Assembly (NCBI GenBank): GCA_902761685.1
Contig: CACWLI010000003.1
Location: 1 to 64,000, forward strand
DNA: 64,000 nucleotides
Direction of reading: 5' to 3'
From: an uncultured Erysipelotrichaceae bacterium
GTDB lineage: Bacteria; Bacillota_I; Bacilli_A; RF39; UBA660
Both the position numbers and the translations under genes were made by a program. How positions within the stretch are numbered: the stretch's first letter is position 1; each line of letters begins with the position of its first letter. This document shows positions 53,636-63,291 of this stretch, piece after piece. The notes under the pieces are model-generated. The model ran no database searches and was not told the DNA's origin. It saw only the letters and a program-made list of their open reading frames with translations.

Positions 53636-53668
53636 AATAAAAAAATTACTTAAATTAAAGTAATTTAT
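53636..53668 (-). terminator. Weak terminator or attenuator after rpmH
   Basis: AAATTACTT/AAGTAATTT arms (about 53643-53668) with seven T on the minus strand between rpmH and rnpA, likely partial so that L34 is made in excess over RnpA. Confidence 0.75.
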
Positions 53669-53787
53669 TTAGCTAATTCTTTTCTTCCTTTATTTCTTCT
53701 TGATTTTAAAACATTTTTTCCTTTTCTAGACATAAAACCAGAAGTTTTGCTCTTTTTATTATTATTTGGTTGAAATGTTCTTTTCAT
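53665..53787 (-). CDS. rpmH: 50S ribosomal protein L34, short form
   Basis: A 40-residue L34 ([20 protein letters not shown] to [10 protein letters not shown]). The usual 44-residue protein has an ATKNGR-type stretch in the middle; here four residues are lost around [13 protein letters not shown] lies eight bases before the ATG. First gene of rpmH-rnpA-yidC-jag. Confidence 0.95.
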   Translation of the reverse strand: MKRTFQPNNNKKSKTSGFMSRKGKNVLKSRRNKGRKELAK

Positions 53788-53821
53788 TATAATTCCTCCG
53801 TTTCTTCATTGACTGGTTTAG

Positions 53822-53850
53822 ATTATATAATATTGAATAAGAAAAGTCAA
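53822..53850 (-). promoter_or_regulatory. Promoter of rpmH
   Basis: Minus strand TTGACT (53845-53850), 17-base spacer, TATAAT (53822-53827). Confidence 0.88.
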
Positions 53851-54107
53851 TAAATGACTATTTTATTAAATAATAAGAATATTATGTTAATATGTTAAGT
53901 TATTTTTTATATTATGTTAAGTTATCAACATTATTATAACATATTATGTTAACTTATAAACAAGTTATAAACATTTTTGTTTACATAATATAAAAATATT
54001 TTGTTGAAATTGTTGATAACTCATTTTTTTCCTTTTATTTATAATAAAAAATATATTTACAAATCGTTGATAAATTGTTAATATAAATGTTAATAAATTT
54101 TTTTACT
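53851..54107. other. oriC: Replication origin, part upstream of dnaA
   Basis: Very AT-rich interval between rpmH and dnaA. DnaA-box-like 9-mers: TTATCAACA at 53932-53940 (+) and 54011-54019 (-), TTATCAACG at 54065-54073 (-), and two TTATAAACA at 53954-53962 and 53965-53973. Each differs by one or two bases from TTATCCACA. Three copies of ATTATGTTAA stand at 53881, 53911 and 53943, about three helical turns apart. Confidence 0.88.
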
Positions 54108-54135
54108 TTGACATAAAAAAAAGTTGAATTATAAT
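54108..54135 (+). promoter_or_regulatory. Promoter of dnaA
   Basis: TTGACA (54108-54113), 16-base spacer, TATAAT (54130-54135). The DnaA boxes just upstream allow autoregulation. Confidence 0.85.
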
Positions 54136-54178
54136 TTAATTAGAAACAGATAAAAACTTTTAGAAAGGAACAATTATT

Positions 54179-55564
54179 ATGAGTAATGATGATATTTGGA
54201 ACAATTTTTTAAAAAAAATTAAATCTAAAGTCTCATTAATGGCTTACAACTATATATTTAAAGATCTAAAATTATATTCATATGTAAATAGCAAAATAAT
54301 AATAGTTGTTCCTAATAATGAGCTTTTACTTCAAAATATTAATAAAAATTATAATCAAATAATTGAAGAAACATTAAATGATATTACTGATGACACATGT
54401 GATATTGAATATATTTTTGAAAAAGATATAGAAACCATAAAGCAGAAAAAAACAGAAATCATTAATGATAATAATGACACACTTGAAAATGATCTTTCTA
54501 ATTATAAATATAATAGTAATTTTAATTCAAAATATACATTTGATACATTTGTTGTGGGAGAATCTAATAAATTAGCATATGGAACTGCTTTAGCTGTAGC
54601 AAAAAATCCAGGTAAATTATATAATCCATATTTTATATACGCTAATAGTGGATTAGGAAAAACTCATTTAATGCACGCAATAGGAAATTATATTGTAACT
54701 CACTCGGATAAAAAAGTATTATATATAACTGCTGAACAATTCAAAAATGATTATACTTCAATAATTAATACAAAAAATAAATATGAAAATAATATCAGTT
54801 ATTTGGAAGCATTTAGAGAAAAATATAGAAATGTAGATGTATTGATGATAGATGATATTCAATTTTTAGAAAGTAAAGAAAAAACACAAACTGAATTTAC
54901 TAATACATTTAATACATTATATGAAAATGATAAACAAATTATAATAGCATCTGATAAATCTATAAATGATATTCAATATTTAGAAGATAGATTAAAAACA
55001 AGATTTAGATGGGGATTAACAGAATCAATAAATCCTCCAGAATTAGAATTAAAGAAAAATATAATAAAAAATAAAATAATGGTTAATAATTTTGATTTTA
55101 ATATTAGTGAAGAAATAATTGATTATATAGCAAATAATTGTGGTAGTGATATAAGAAATATTGAAGGTACTATAACAAGAATAGCTGCTTATAAAACAAT
55201 ATTTAATCTACCAGAAATAACTCTTGGTATTGCACAGGATGCTTTAAAAGAATTTGTTGAAAAACCTGTTTATAGAACTAATTCAATTGCTAAAATTATA
55301 GATGTAGTTGCAAAATATTATGGTTTAGAAAGCTCTATGATAAAAGGAAAAATGAAGAAAAAGAATATTGCCGATGCAAGAGCAATAGCAATGTATTTAA
55401 GCAGACATTTAACAGACGAAAGTCTAGAAAGAATAGGTTTGGAAATAGGAGGTAGAGATCATTCAACTGTTATTTATTCATATGAAAAAATATCTAATGA
55501 ATTAAAAACAAATTTAAAATTACAAGAAGAAATAAAAATATTAAAAGAAAAACTAAATGAATAA
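54179..55564 (+). CDS. dnaA: Chromosomal replication initiator DnaA
   Basis: Binds origin boxes and opens the duplex. Domain I (about 1-80), a short Asn/Asp-rich domain II, the AAA+ domain with Walker A in ANSGLGKTHLMHAIG and Walker B VLMIDDIQFL, and domain IV with the DnaA signature IGGRDHSTVIYSYEKI. 461 residues, ribosome site AAAGGA. Confidence 0.98.
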   Translation: MSNDDIWNNFLKKIKSKVSLMAYNYIFKDLKLYSYVNSKIIIVVPNNELLLQNINKNYNQIIEETLNDITDDTCDIEYIFEKDIETIKQKKTEIINDNNDTLENDLSNYKYNSNFNSKYTFDTFVVGESNKLAYGTALAVAKNPGKLYNPYFIYANSGLGKTHLMHAIGNYIVTHSDKKVLYITAEQFKNDYTSIINTKNKYENNISYLEAFREKYRNVDVLMIDDIQFLESKEKTQTEFTNTFNTLYENDKQIIIASDKSINDIQYLEDRLKTRFRWGLTESINPPELELKKNIIKNKIMVNNFDFNISEEIIDYIANNCGSDIRNIEGTITRIAAYKTIFNLPEITLGIAQDALKEFVEKPVYRTNSIAKIIDVVAKYYGLESSMIKGKMKKKNIADARAIAMYLSRHLTDESLERIGLEIGGRDHSTVIYSYEKISNELKTNLKLQEEIKILKEKLNE

Positions 55565-55710
55565 TAATTAACTATTTTTCAACAATCAAAAAAATATAAA
55601 TTAACATAATTTTTTAACTTAATTTCTATGATAGAATTAGTTATCAACATATTAACAACCAATAATAATAATAATAATTATAATTATAATAAAAAAAAGG
55701 AGGTAGTATT
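55565..55710. other. oriC: Replication origin, part between dnaA and dnaN (likely unwinding region)
   Basis: One DnaA box TTATCAACA at 55641-55649 is followed by TATTAACAACC and a run of AATAAT triplets (about 55660-55695) made only of A and T. This fits the box-plus-unwinding element of bipartite Bacillus-type origins. The strand and triplet phase suitable for DnaA-trio binding are suggestive only. Confidence 0.75.
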
Positions 55711-56829
55711 ATGAAATTGTTAATTGAAAAAAATATTTTAATGGAAGGATTAAGTTCAGTAAGTAAAGCTTTATCTACGAGAAATATAATACCTATATTA
55801 AATGGTATTAAATTTGATCTAAATAAAAAAGGATTATATTTAACGGCAACAGATAATGATATTACAATTCAATCATTTATTGATAAAAAAGATATTAAAA
55901 ATATAGAAGAATTTGGAACATCAATTATTTATGGAAAATCATTATTAGATATAATAAGAAGGTTACCTGATAATGAAATTTTAATAGAAAATTTTGAAAA
56001 TAATGAAGTTTCTTTTAAAACAAATAATTCAAATTATAATTTTAATTGTTTTATTACAGAAGATTTTCCAAATATAGAATTAGAAGAAATTAAGAATCCT
56101 ATAATAATATCAAGTTTAAAATTTAAAGAAATAATAAACAAAACATCATTTGCATGTTCATTACAAGAAAGTAGACCTTTATTAACAGGAGTTAACATAA
56201 AAATACAAGGAGATTTGTTTGAATGTACGGCAACAGATTCATATAGACTATCAAAAGTTACACATAATTTAGATAAAGTATATAATGAAAATATAAATAT
56301 AGTTATTCCTGCAAGAAATATAAATGAATTTGTAAAATTAATTGATGAAGATGAAGATATTGAAATACATATATTTAGTAATAAAGTATTATTTAAATAT
56401 AAAAATTTAATTTTTCAGTCATCATTATTAAATGGTAACTATCCAAATACAGACAATTCCATTGCGAAAGAATTTAAATATATTTTAAAGGTAGATTTAA
56501 AAGAAATATATAATACATTAGATAGAGCTTCATTATTAACACAATCTAAAGATAAAAATATTATTGATGTTGAAATAGATTGTAATGATTTCATTATAAG
56601 AGCTTCTAGTGTAGAGATGGGAAAAGTTGAAGAAAGAATTGTAGTAGAAAATGAAACTAATAATAAACTTAGAATTTCATTTAGTGCGAAATATATGTTA
56701 GAAGCATTAAAAATGTTCAATAATGAAAAAATATATATTTTATTAAATGGTGAAATTAGCCCTATAATATTAAAAAATACAGATAGTGATGAATTAATTC
56801 AATTAATTTTACCTATGAAAACATATTAA
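55711..56829 (+). CDS. dnaN: DNA polymerase III beta sliding clamp
   Basis: Ring clamp tethering the polymerase. Three repeated clamp domains; 372 residues; start MKLLIEKNILMEGLSSVSKAL and end ELIQLILPMKTY as in Firmicutes. AAAGGAGG precedes the ATG. Confidence 0.98.
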   Translation: MKLLIEKNILMEGLSSVSKALSTRNIIPILNGIKFDLNKKGLYLTATDNDITIQSFIDKKDIKNIEEFGTSIIYGKSLLDIIRRLPDNEILIENFENNEVSFKTNNSNYNFNCFITEDFPNIELEEIKNPIIISSLKFKEIINKTSFACSLQESRPLLTGVNIKIQGDLFECTATDSYRLSKVTHNLDKVYNENINIVIPARNINEFVKLIDEDEDIEIHIFSNKVLFKYKNLIFQSSLLNGNYPNTDNSIAKEFKYILKVDLKEIYNTLDRASLLTQSKDKNIIDVEIDCNDFIIRASSVEMGKVEERIVVENETNNKLRISFSAKYMLEALKMFNNEKIYILLNGEISPIILKNTDSDELIQLILPMKTY

Positions 56830-56857
56830 AAAAACGATTTTTCGTTTTTTTTTATAC
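56828..56857 (+). terminator. Intrinsic terminator of dnaN
   Basis: AAAAACGA-TTT-TCGTTTTT hairpin with a nine-base T run directly after the stop; it separates dnaA-dnaN from comK. Confidence 0.85.
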
Positions 56858-56870
56858 ATTTTTAATTATA

Positions 56871-56913
56871 TTCGACATATTTCAACAAAATTCGACAAGT
56901 GTATTGTGATAAT
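56871..56913 (+). promoter_or_regulatory. comK promoter with three 10-bp phased repeats
   Basis: TTCGACA (56871), TTCAACA (56881) and TTCGACA (56891) begin exactly ten bases apart, so they lie on one face of the helix. They overlap the -35 region of an extended -10 promoter TGTGATAAT (56905-56913); no usual -35 box is present, which suggests activator binding. Confidence 0.6.
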
Positions 56914-56949
56914 ATATCCAACATTATTTTGAGAAAGGGGGTTAAATAT

Positions 56950-57414
56950 ATGAATTACGAAATTAATTATGATACAGAATTGATAATTCCTATAGATAAT
57001 AAAAATTCAAAAGTTATCGAGTATGATAATGAATATGAAATTAATTCATCTGTATTAAATATAATGGAACATAGTTGTGAATATTTTGGTAGTTCTTTTT
57101 CTGGTAGAAAAGAAGGAACTAAAAAATTATTAGGAATAACTCATAAATCACCTATAATTATTGAAGAAAGTAGAAAAATTATATTTTTTCCAACAACTTC
57201 GCCTGATAATTCAGATTGTATATGGATTAATTTAGAAAAAATAGATAAATATTATAAAATTAATCGAGAAAAATCATGTATTGTTTTTAAAAATGGGAAA
57301 TCATTCGAATTTAATGTATCGTTTGGATCTTTGTCAAATCAGATATTAAGAGCTACAAGATTAAAATTTGTTTTAGAGGAAAGAATTAATAAAAAAGAAG
57401 ATAATTATATTTAA
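56950..57414 (+). CDS. comK: ComK-family competence transcription factor
   Basis: A 154-residue homologue of ComK, the DNA-binding master activator of competence in Bacillus. The core MEHSCEYFGSSFSGRKEGTK, then LLGITHKSPIIIEESRKIIFFPT, then a conserved Asn-Gly-Lys (FKNGKSFEFN) and NQILRATRLKF follows B. subtilis ComK closely. It lacks about 30 residues at the C-terminus, the part ending in the ClpC/MecA-controlled tail. The ATG at 56950 has AAAGGGGG upstream; an earlier ATG at 56899 overlaps the promoter. It sits where Firmicutes usually keep the S4-domain gene yaaA. Confidence 0.9.
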   Translation: MNYEINYDTELIIPIDNKNSKVIEYDNEYEINSSVLNIMEHSCEYFGSSFSGRKEGTKKLLGITHKSPIIIEESRKIIFFPTTSPDNSDCIWINLEKIDKYYKINREKSCIVFKNGKSFEFNVSFGSLSNQILRATRLKFVLEERINKKEDNYI

Positions 57415-57430
57415 ATTATCTTTTTTTATA
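57396..57430 (+). terminator. Intrinsic terminator of comK
   Basis: AGATAATT-ATATTTA-AATTATCT hairpin spanning the comK stop, followed by seven T. Confidence 0.8.
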
Positions 57431-57443
57431 CTGTTTATTATGT

Positions 57444-57449
57444 TATAAT
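57444..57449 (+). promoter_or_regulatory. -10 element of the recF promoter
   Basis: TATAAT about 70 bases upstream of recF. The -35 region is only T-rich, so the promoter is assigned with caution. Confidence 0.5.
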
Positions 57450-57516
57450 ATTAACTGTGTAGAGGAGTACCTAAAAATATTAAAAATTAAATTTAAGGGG
57501 GAAAAGAGGTTTAAAA

Positions 57517-58596
57517 ATGAATATTACCAAAATTGAACTTATTAATTTTAGAAATTACAAAAAAAAAAGTTTAGATAATTTTTCTAATTTAAATATTTTA
57601 ATTGGTAAAAATGGAATTGGTAAAACTTCAATTTTGGAATCTATTTATTTAGGTAGTTTAGCTAAATCTTTTAAAACAAATAATGAATCGTCAATAATAA
57701 ATAGTAATAATGATTATTTTAAAGTTAAAATTTATTGCTATGATTATGGTCCAAAAAAAATTTTAGAATATTATTATGATAAAAATGGCAAAAAAACAAA
57801 AATAAATGGAAAATTACAAAGAAAGCTCAGTGATTTTATTTCACAATATAGAATTATATTACTTTCTCCTGATGAATTAAAATTGATTAAATCTTCTCCA
57901 AATACTAGAAGAAATTATTTTAATATTCAGATATCTCAAATACACAAAGAATATATTTATTACTTAAATAATTATAATATTTTGATAAAAAATAAAAATG
58001 ATTATTTAAAAAAAATTTATTTGAATAGTAATTTGGATAGCAGATATTTAGATATAATAGATGAAAAAATAGTTGAAGAAGGACTTAAAATATATAATTA
58101 TAGAAAAAAATATATTGAACTTATAAATAAATATATTAATGATATTTTTAAAAATTATAAAAAAAATAATAATATACAAATAATGTATATAAGTGATTAT
58201 GATATAAATGATAAAGAAAAATTAATAAAAGAATTAAAAAAAGTAAGAAAAAAAGAAATTAATATTGGTATGACTTCTTTTGGCGTACATAGAGATGATT
58301 TTGAATTTATTCATAATGATAAAGACTCAAAAGATTATAGTTCTCAAGGATATCAAAAATTAATTGTACTAGCAATGAAATTATCTGAAATAGAAATATT
58401 TACTAAGGAATATGATATAAATCCAATTCTATTATTAGATGATTTGTTTAGTGAATTAGATGAAGAAAATAGAAATAATATTTTTAAATCTTTAAATAAA
58501 AACATACAGATATTCATAACAACGACAGATTTAAAAAATATTAATAAAAATATAATAAGTAAAGCCAAAATATTTAATTTAGATGAGAGGGTGTGA
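57517..58596 (+). CDS. recF: DNA replication and repair protein RecF
   Basis: SMC-like ATPase loading RecA at gaps. Walker [15 protein letters not shown], signature [18 protein letters not shown] and Walker [15 protein letters not shown] are intact. 359 residues. It ends in TGA at 58594-58596, five bases before gyrB. Confidence 0.96.
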   Translation: MNITKIELINFRNYKKKSLDNFSNLNILIGKNGIGKTSILESIYLGSLAKSFKTNNESSIINSNNDYFKVKIYCYDYGPKKILEYYYDKNGKKTKINGKLQRKLSDFISQYRIILLSPDELKLIKSSPNTRRNYFNIQISQIHKEYIYYLNNYNILIKNKNDYLKKIYLNSNLDSRYLDIIDEKIVEEGLKIYNYRKKYIELINKYINDIFKNYKKNNNIQIMYISDYDINDKEKLIKELKKVRKKEINIGMTSFGVHRDDFEFIHNDKDSKDYSSQGYQKLIVLAMKLSEIEIFTKEYDINPILLLDDLFSELDEENRNNIFKSLNKNIQIFITTTDLKNINKNIISKAKIFNLDERV

Positions 58597-58600
58597 AAAA

Positions 58601-60520
58601 ATGAAAGATGATTATGGCGTTAATGATATACAAGTATTAGAAGGATTAGAAGCGGTAAGAAAAAGACCAGGTATGTACATAGGTACAACAGATGTAAAAG
58701 GTTTGCATCATTTAGTTTGGGAAATAGTAGATAATGCAATTGATGAAGCTTTAGCAGGTTATTGTAATAATATAGAAATAATCGTTAATAAAGATAATTC
58801 TATAACTGTTAAAGACAATGGACGTGGAATTCCTGTTGGAATTCATCCTAAAACTGGCATTTCTACTGTTGAGACAGTTTATACAGTTTTACATGCAGGA
58901 GGAAAATTTGGTGGAGGCGGATATAAAGTATCTGGTGGATTACATGGTGTTGGTGCTTCTGTTGTAAATGCATTATCAAAATGGGTAACAGTAACAGTAT
59001 ATAAAGATGGAAAAATATATGAAACAAAATTTGAAAATGGTGGAAAAACAGTTCAAAAATTAAAAGAAATTGGTCAGTGTGAAAAAAATAGAACTGGTAC
59101 AACAGTTTCTTTTAAACCAGATCCTGATATTTTTGATACAGACATATATGATTATGAAACTTTAAAAACAAGGACAAGAGAACTTGCTTTTTTAAATAAA
59201 GGTCTTCAATTAACTTTAAGAGATGATAGAGATGAAGAAGATACACAAGGTGATAAATTTTTATATGAAGGTGGTATAAGTGAATATGTTAGATTTATTA
59301 ATCAAGGAAAAACACCATTACATGAAGATATAATTCATTTAACAGGAGAAAAAGATGGAATAGTATTCGAAGTTGCACTTCAATATAACAATGGATATAA
59401 TGAAAATATTTATTCTTTTGTTAATAATATTAATACACATGATGGTGGTACTCATGAAGATGGTGTAAAAAGAGCACTAGTTAGAACAATTAATGCTTAT
59501 GCTAGAAAAAATAACATTCTTAAAGAAAAAGATGAAAATTTAAGAGAAGATGATGTTAAAGAAGGATTGACAATGATTATTTCTTGCAAGCATCCAAATC
59601 CACAATTTGAAGGTCAAACAAAAGGAAGATTGGGTAATTCAGAAGTTAAAAACCTAGCAGATAGTGTTTTTGCTGAAGGATTTGAACAATTTTTATTAGA
59701 AAATCCAGAAGATGCAAGAATTATAATTAATAAATCTATTCTTGCTAGAAATGCAAGAATGGCTGCAAAAAAAGCTAGAGAAGCTACAAGAAAAAGTGAT
59801 TTAGCTACTACAAATTTTTTTGGAAAATTATCTGATTGTAAAAGTAAGGATCCAACTATATCAGAAATATTTATAGTCGAGGGAGATTCTGCAGGAGGAT
59901 CAGCAAAAAAAGGAAGAGACTCTATGACTCAAGCAATTTTACCACTTAGAGGAAAAATTTTGAACGTTGAAAAAGCAAGATTAGATAGAGCTCTTGGAAA
60001 TGAAGAAATAAAAACTATTATTACTGCTTTTGGTACTGGAATAGGTGAATACTTTGATTTATCAAAATTAAGATATGACAAAATAATAATTATGACAGAT
60101 GCAGATGTTGATGGAGCTCACATTAGAGTATTATTATTAACATTATTTTATAGATTTTTCAAACCAATTGTACAAGCAGGTCATGTATATGCTGCACAAC
60201 CACCATTATTTAGAATAATGCATGGAAAAACAAGAAAATATACTTTAACAGAGCAAGAAAAAGATGAATATTTAATGTCTTTACCTGAAAATGTTAGAAA
60301 TCGTGCAGAAATTGCTCGTATGAAAGGTTTAGGAGAAATGGATGCAGAAGAACTAAATGAAACAACAATGGATATTAATAAGAGAGTTTTAAGAAAAATA
60401 ACAGTTGATGATTGCATTGCAGCTGATGCTATATTCGAAAAATTAATGGGTGATGAAGTAGAACCTAGAAGAGAATTTATTGAAGAAAATGCAATAAATG
60501 TTAAAAATTTAGATATATAG
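58601..60520 (+). CDS. gyrB: DNA gyrase subunit B
   Basis: ATPase subunit of gyrase. GHKL site ([40 protein letters not shown]) and Toprim domain ([24 protein letters not shown]). Ends RREFIEENA..., typical. The ATG at 58601 ([15 protein letters not shown]) is preferred; an ATG at 58583 lies inside recF. 639 residues. Confidence 0.98.
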   Translation: MKDDYGVNDIQVLEGLEAVRKRPGMYIGTTDVKGLHHLVWEIVDNAIDEALAGYCNNIEIIVNKDNSITVKDNGRGIPVGIHPKTGISTVETVYTVLHAGGKFGGGGYKVSGGLHGVGASVVNALSKWVTVTVYKDGKIYETKFENGGKTVQKLKEIGQCEKNRTGTTVSFKPDPDIFDTDIYDYETLKTRTRELAFLNKGLQLTLRDDRDEEDTQGDKFLYEGGISEYVRFINQGKTPLHEDIIHLTGEKDGIVFEVALQYNNGYNENIYSFVNNINTHDGGTHEDGVKRALVRTINAYARKNNILKEKDENLREDDVKEGLTMIISCKHPNPQFEGQTKGRLGNSEVKNLADSVFAEGFEQFLLENPEDARIIINKSILARNARMAAKKAREATRKSDLATTNFFGKLSDCKSKDPTISEIFIVEGDSAGGSAKKGRDSMTQAILPLRGKILNVEKARLDRALGNEEIKTIITAFGTGIGEYFDLSKLRYDKIIIMTDADVDGAHIRVLLLTLFYRFFKPIVQAGHVYAAQPPLFRIMHGKTRKYTLTEQEKDEYLMSLPENVRNRAEIARMKGLGEMDAEELNETTMDINKRVLRKITVDDCIAADAIFEKLMGDEVEPRREFIEENAINVKNLDI

Positions 60521-60529
60521 GAGGTTTAT

Positions 60530-63034
60530 ATGGAAACAGAAGAAATAAAAACAGAAGAAAATATAGATTATAATGGTACATTTCATGAAAGAGATAGTCA
60601 TCAAGAAAATAATATTGTAGATGAAGTAAAAGATTCTTTTCTTGATTATTCAATGAGTGTAATAACATCTCGTGCTATTCCAGATTTAAGAGATGGATTA
60701 AAACCAGTACATAGAAGAATTTTATGGTCTATGTATGAAGAAGGAAATACTCCAGATAAACCACATAGAAAATCAGCAACTACAGTTGGTAATGTTATGG
60801 GACATTATCATCCACATGGAGATAGTTCTATATATGATGCAATGGTTAGATTAGCACAAGATTTTAATCAAAGATATATGTTAGTTGATGGACATGGGAA
60901 TTTTGGTAATATAGAAGGTGATGGAGCAGCAGCTTATCGTTATACAGAAGCTAGATTAGCAAAAATATCATTAGAATTATTAAGAGATATTAATAAAGAT
61001 ACAGTTGATATGGATGACAATTTTGATGTTACAAGAAAAGAACCAAAAGTATTACCATCAAGATTTCCAAACATATTAGTTAATGGATCAATGGGAATAG
61101 CAGTAGGAATGGCGACAAATATTCCTCCTCACAATTTATCTGAGGTAATAGATGGTTGTGTTGCATATATTGATAATCCCGACATTGATGTAGATGGGTT
61201 AATGAATTACATTAAAGGTCCTGATTTTCCAACAGGTGGAATAATTCTTGGAAATTCAGGAATAAAAAAAGCATATGAAACAGGTCGTGGGTCAATAACA
61301 ATAAGAAGTAAAGCAGAAATTGAAGATAATCACGGTCATAATGCTATAGTATTTACAGAAGTACCTTATGGAGTAAATACTATGGAATTAAAAAATAAGG
61401 TAGCAGAATTAGTACATAATAAAATTATAGATGGTATAACAGATTATCATACAGATTTAAAAGATGGAGTTAAGATAACAATTACATTAAAAAAAGATGC
61501 AAATCCTCAAGTTGTACTAAATAATTTGTATAAGCATACTGCATTTCAAATAAACTATGGAATTATATTTTTAATGTTAGATGGTTTAACACCTAGAACA
61601 TTGGGATTAAAAGATATAATTAGTAAATATATAGATCATCAAAAAGAAGTTATTATAAGAAGAACAAAATTTGATTTAATAAAAGATGAAAAAAGAGTTC
61701 ACATACTTAATGGTTATAAAATAGCACAAGATAATATAGATGAAGTTGTTAAAATTATTAGAAACGCTTTGGATGATACAGATGCTAAAGAAAAATTAAT
61801 GTCAAGATTTGGTTTAGATGAAATTCAAGCAGATGCTATATTAGAATTAAGGTTAAGAAGATTAACTAGTCTCGAAAGAGATAAAATAGAAGAAGAATTG
61901 AATAATCTTTTAAAAGAAATTGAAGAATTAAAAGCAATTTTAGCTTCAGAACAAAAAGTTCTTGAAATAATTAAAAATGAAATGTTAGATATTAAAAATA
62001 AATATGGTGATGAAAGAAAAACAACAATTGATATGACAGCAATAGAATATATAGAGGATGAATCTCTAATACCACAAGAAGAAATAATTGTCACTTTAAC
62101 AGGAAAAAATTATATTAAAAGAATAAATAAAGATACTTATAAAACTCAGCATAGAGGTGGAGTTGGTATTAAAGGAATGTCAACAACAGATGAAGATACA
62201 GTTGAACAATTAATTTCATTAAATACACATGATAATTTATTATTTTTCTCAAATAAAGGAAAAGTTTATAGAATGAAGGGATATAAAATTCCTGAATATT
62301 CTAGAACTGGTAAAGGATTACCAATTATTAATTTATTACCTTTAGAAAAAGATGAAAAAATTAATACAATGGTAAAAGTAAGTGAAGAAGATAATAATAC
62401 AAACGTATGTTTGTTATTTAGTACTAAAAAAGGTTTAGTTAAAAGAACATTATTATCCGAATTTGAAAATATAAGACAAAGTGGAAAAATATCTATTACA
62501 TTAAAAGATGATGATGAATTAATATCTGTTAAAGTTGTAAATAGTGATAATAGTCAAGTATTAATGTGTTCTTCTAACGGAAGAATGGTTAGATTTAATG
62601 CTGATGAAATTAGATTGATGGGTAGAACTGCATCAGGCGTTAGAGGAATTAATTTAATAGATGATATATGTGTAGGATCTGAAGTTTCTGAAGATGGAAA
62701 ATTATTATTAGTAGTAACTGAAAATGGATATGGTAAAAAAACAAAAATTGAAGATTATAGACAAACAAAGAGAGGAAGTAAAGGAGTAAAAACTTTAAAC
62801 ATTTCTGAAAAGAATGGAAAGATAATTAGTTTTAAATCAGTAGATAATGAATCAGATTTAATGATAATTACTACTAATGGAATTGTAATCAGATTAGATA
62901 TTAATTCAATATCTGAAATGGGAAGAGTTACAAAAGGAGTTAAATTAATAAATTTAAAAGATGAAAATAAAGTTGCATCAATTTCAATAGTTGATAAAGA
63001 AAATAATATTGAAGAAGAAGCTTCACAAAATTAA
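60530..63034 (+). CDS. gyrA: DNA gyrase subunit A
   Basis: Breaks and rejoins DNA through its tyrosine (Y in AAYRYTEARLAK). The quinolone-resistance region reads HPHGDSSIYDAMVRLAQDF with Ser at the key site. Six-bladed C-terminal beta-pinwheel with the GyrA box QHRGGVGIKG. 834 residues; ribosome site GGAGG nine bases after gyrB. Confidence 0.98.
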   Translation: METEEIKTEENIDYNGTFHERDSHQENNIVDEVKDSFLDYSMSVITSRAIPDLRDGLKPVHRRILWSMYEEGNTPDKPHRKSATTVGNVMGHYHPHGDSSIYDAMVRLAQDFNQRYMLVDGHGNFGNIEGDGAAAYRYTEARLAKISLELLRDINKDTVDMDDNFDVTRKEPKVLPSRFPNILVNGSMGIAVGMATNIPPHNLSEVIDGCVAYIDNPDIDVDGLMNYIKGPDFPTGGIILGNSGIKKAYETGRGSITIRSKAEIEDNHGHNAIVFTEVPYGVNTMELKNKVAELVHNKIIDGITDYHTDLKDGVKITITLKKDANPQVVLNNLYKHTAFQINYGIIFLMLDGLTPRTLGLKDIISKYIDHQKEVIIRRTKFDLIKDEKRVHILNGYKIAQDNIDEVVKIIRNALDDTDAKEKLMSRFGLDEIQADAILELRLRRLTSLERDKIEEELNNLLKEIEELKAILASEQKVLEIIKNEMLDIKNKYGDERKTTIDMTAIEYIEDESLIPQEEIIVTLTGKNYIKRINKDTYKTQHRGGVGIKGMSTTDEDTVEQLISLNTHDNLLFFSNKGKVYRMKGYKIPEYSRTGKGLPIINLLPLEKDEKINTMVKVSEEDNNTNVCLLFSTKKGLVKRTLLSEFENIRQSGKISITLKDDDELISVKVVNSDNSQVLMCSSNGRMVRFNADEIRLMGRTASGVRGINLIDDICVGSEVSEDGKLLLVVTENGYGKKTKIEDYRQTKRGSKGVKTLNISEKNGKIISFKSVDNESDLMIITTNGIVIRLDINSISEMGRVTKGVKLINLKDENKVASISIVDKENNIEEEASQN

Positions 63035-63038
63035 AAAT

Positions 63039-63052
63039 ATTTCCCGGGAAAT
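63039..63052. promoter_or_regulatory. Noc binding site (perfect consensus)
   Basis: ATTTCCCGGGAAAT equals the Noc-binding sequence known from B. subtilis. It lies five bases after the gyrA stop and may also form part of a terminator. Confidence 0.82.
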
Positions 63053-63060
63053 AAAAAAAT

Positions 63061-63074
63061 ATTTCCTGGAAAAT
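63061..63074. promoter_or_regulatory. Possible second Noc site
   Basis: ATTTCCTGGAAAAT matches 12 of 14 bases of the Noc site, 22 bases from the first. Its flanking A and T runs (63054-63082) can also form a gyrA terminator hairpin, so its role is open. Confidence 0.45.
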
Positions 63075-63095
63075 ATTTTTTTAAACAAGTAAATA

Positions 63096-63111
63096 TGTTC
63101 CACGTGAAACA
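63096..63111. promoter_or_regulatory. parS: parS site 1
   Basis: TGTTCCACGTGAAACA, exactly a B. subtilis-type ParB (Spo0J) binding site. Origin-proximal, as usual. Confidence 0.93.
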
Positions 63112-63128
63112 TATAAATAAAAAAAGAA

Positions 63129-63144
63129 TGTTTCACGTGAAACA
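63129..63144. promoter_or_regulatory. parS: parS site 2
   Basis: TGTTTCACGTGAAACA, the perfectly palindromic consensus parS, 33 bases from site 1 (about three helical turns). Both copies share the following CATATAAA. Confidence 0.95.
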
Positions 63145-63166
63145 TATAAAGTAAATACAAAAATAA

Positions 63167-63195
63167 TTGAAAAATAATTAAAAGTATATTATAAT
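63167..63195 (+). promoter_or_regulatory. Promoter of the SRP RNA
   Basis: TTGAAA (63167-63172), 17-base spacer, TATAAT (63190-63195). Confidence 0.82.
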
Positions 63196-63200
63196 TTATT

Positions 63201-63280
63201 TGTGCAATAAATGAATTAAGAACCAGGTCAGAATTGGAAAATAGCAGCCTTAATTAATTTATTTATGTGCACATTTTTTT
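63201..63280 (+). ncRNA. ffs: Signal recognition particle RNA (4.5S type)
   Basis: Domain IV is unmistakable: CCAGGTCAG, a three-pair ATT/AAT stem with GGAA tetraloop, then AGCAGCC. The outer arms GTGCA-ATAAATGAATTAAG and the complementary strand ending TTTATGTGCAC close one long hairpin, followed by seven T as terminator. The RNA is the short form without an Alu domain. It lies next to tadA and dnaX as in other Firmicutes. Confidence 0.93.
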
Positions 63281-63291
63281 ATGAGGTATAA

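Noticed and set aside
56828..56857. ComK K-box (AAAA-N5-TTTT) upstream of comK
   Set aside because: The A and T runs belong to the dnaN terminator hairpin; any such hairpin in AT-rich DNA will satisfy this loose pattern.
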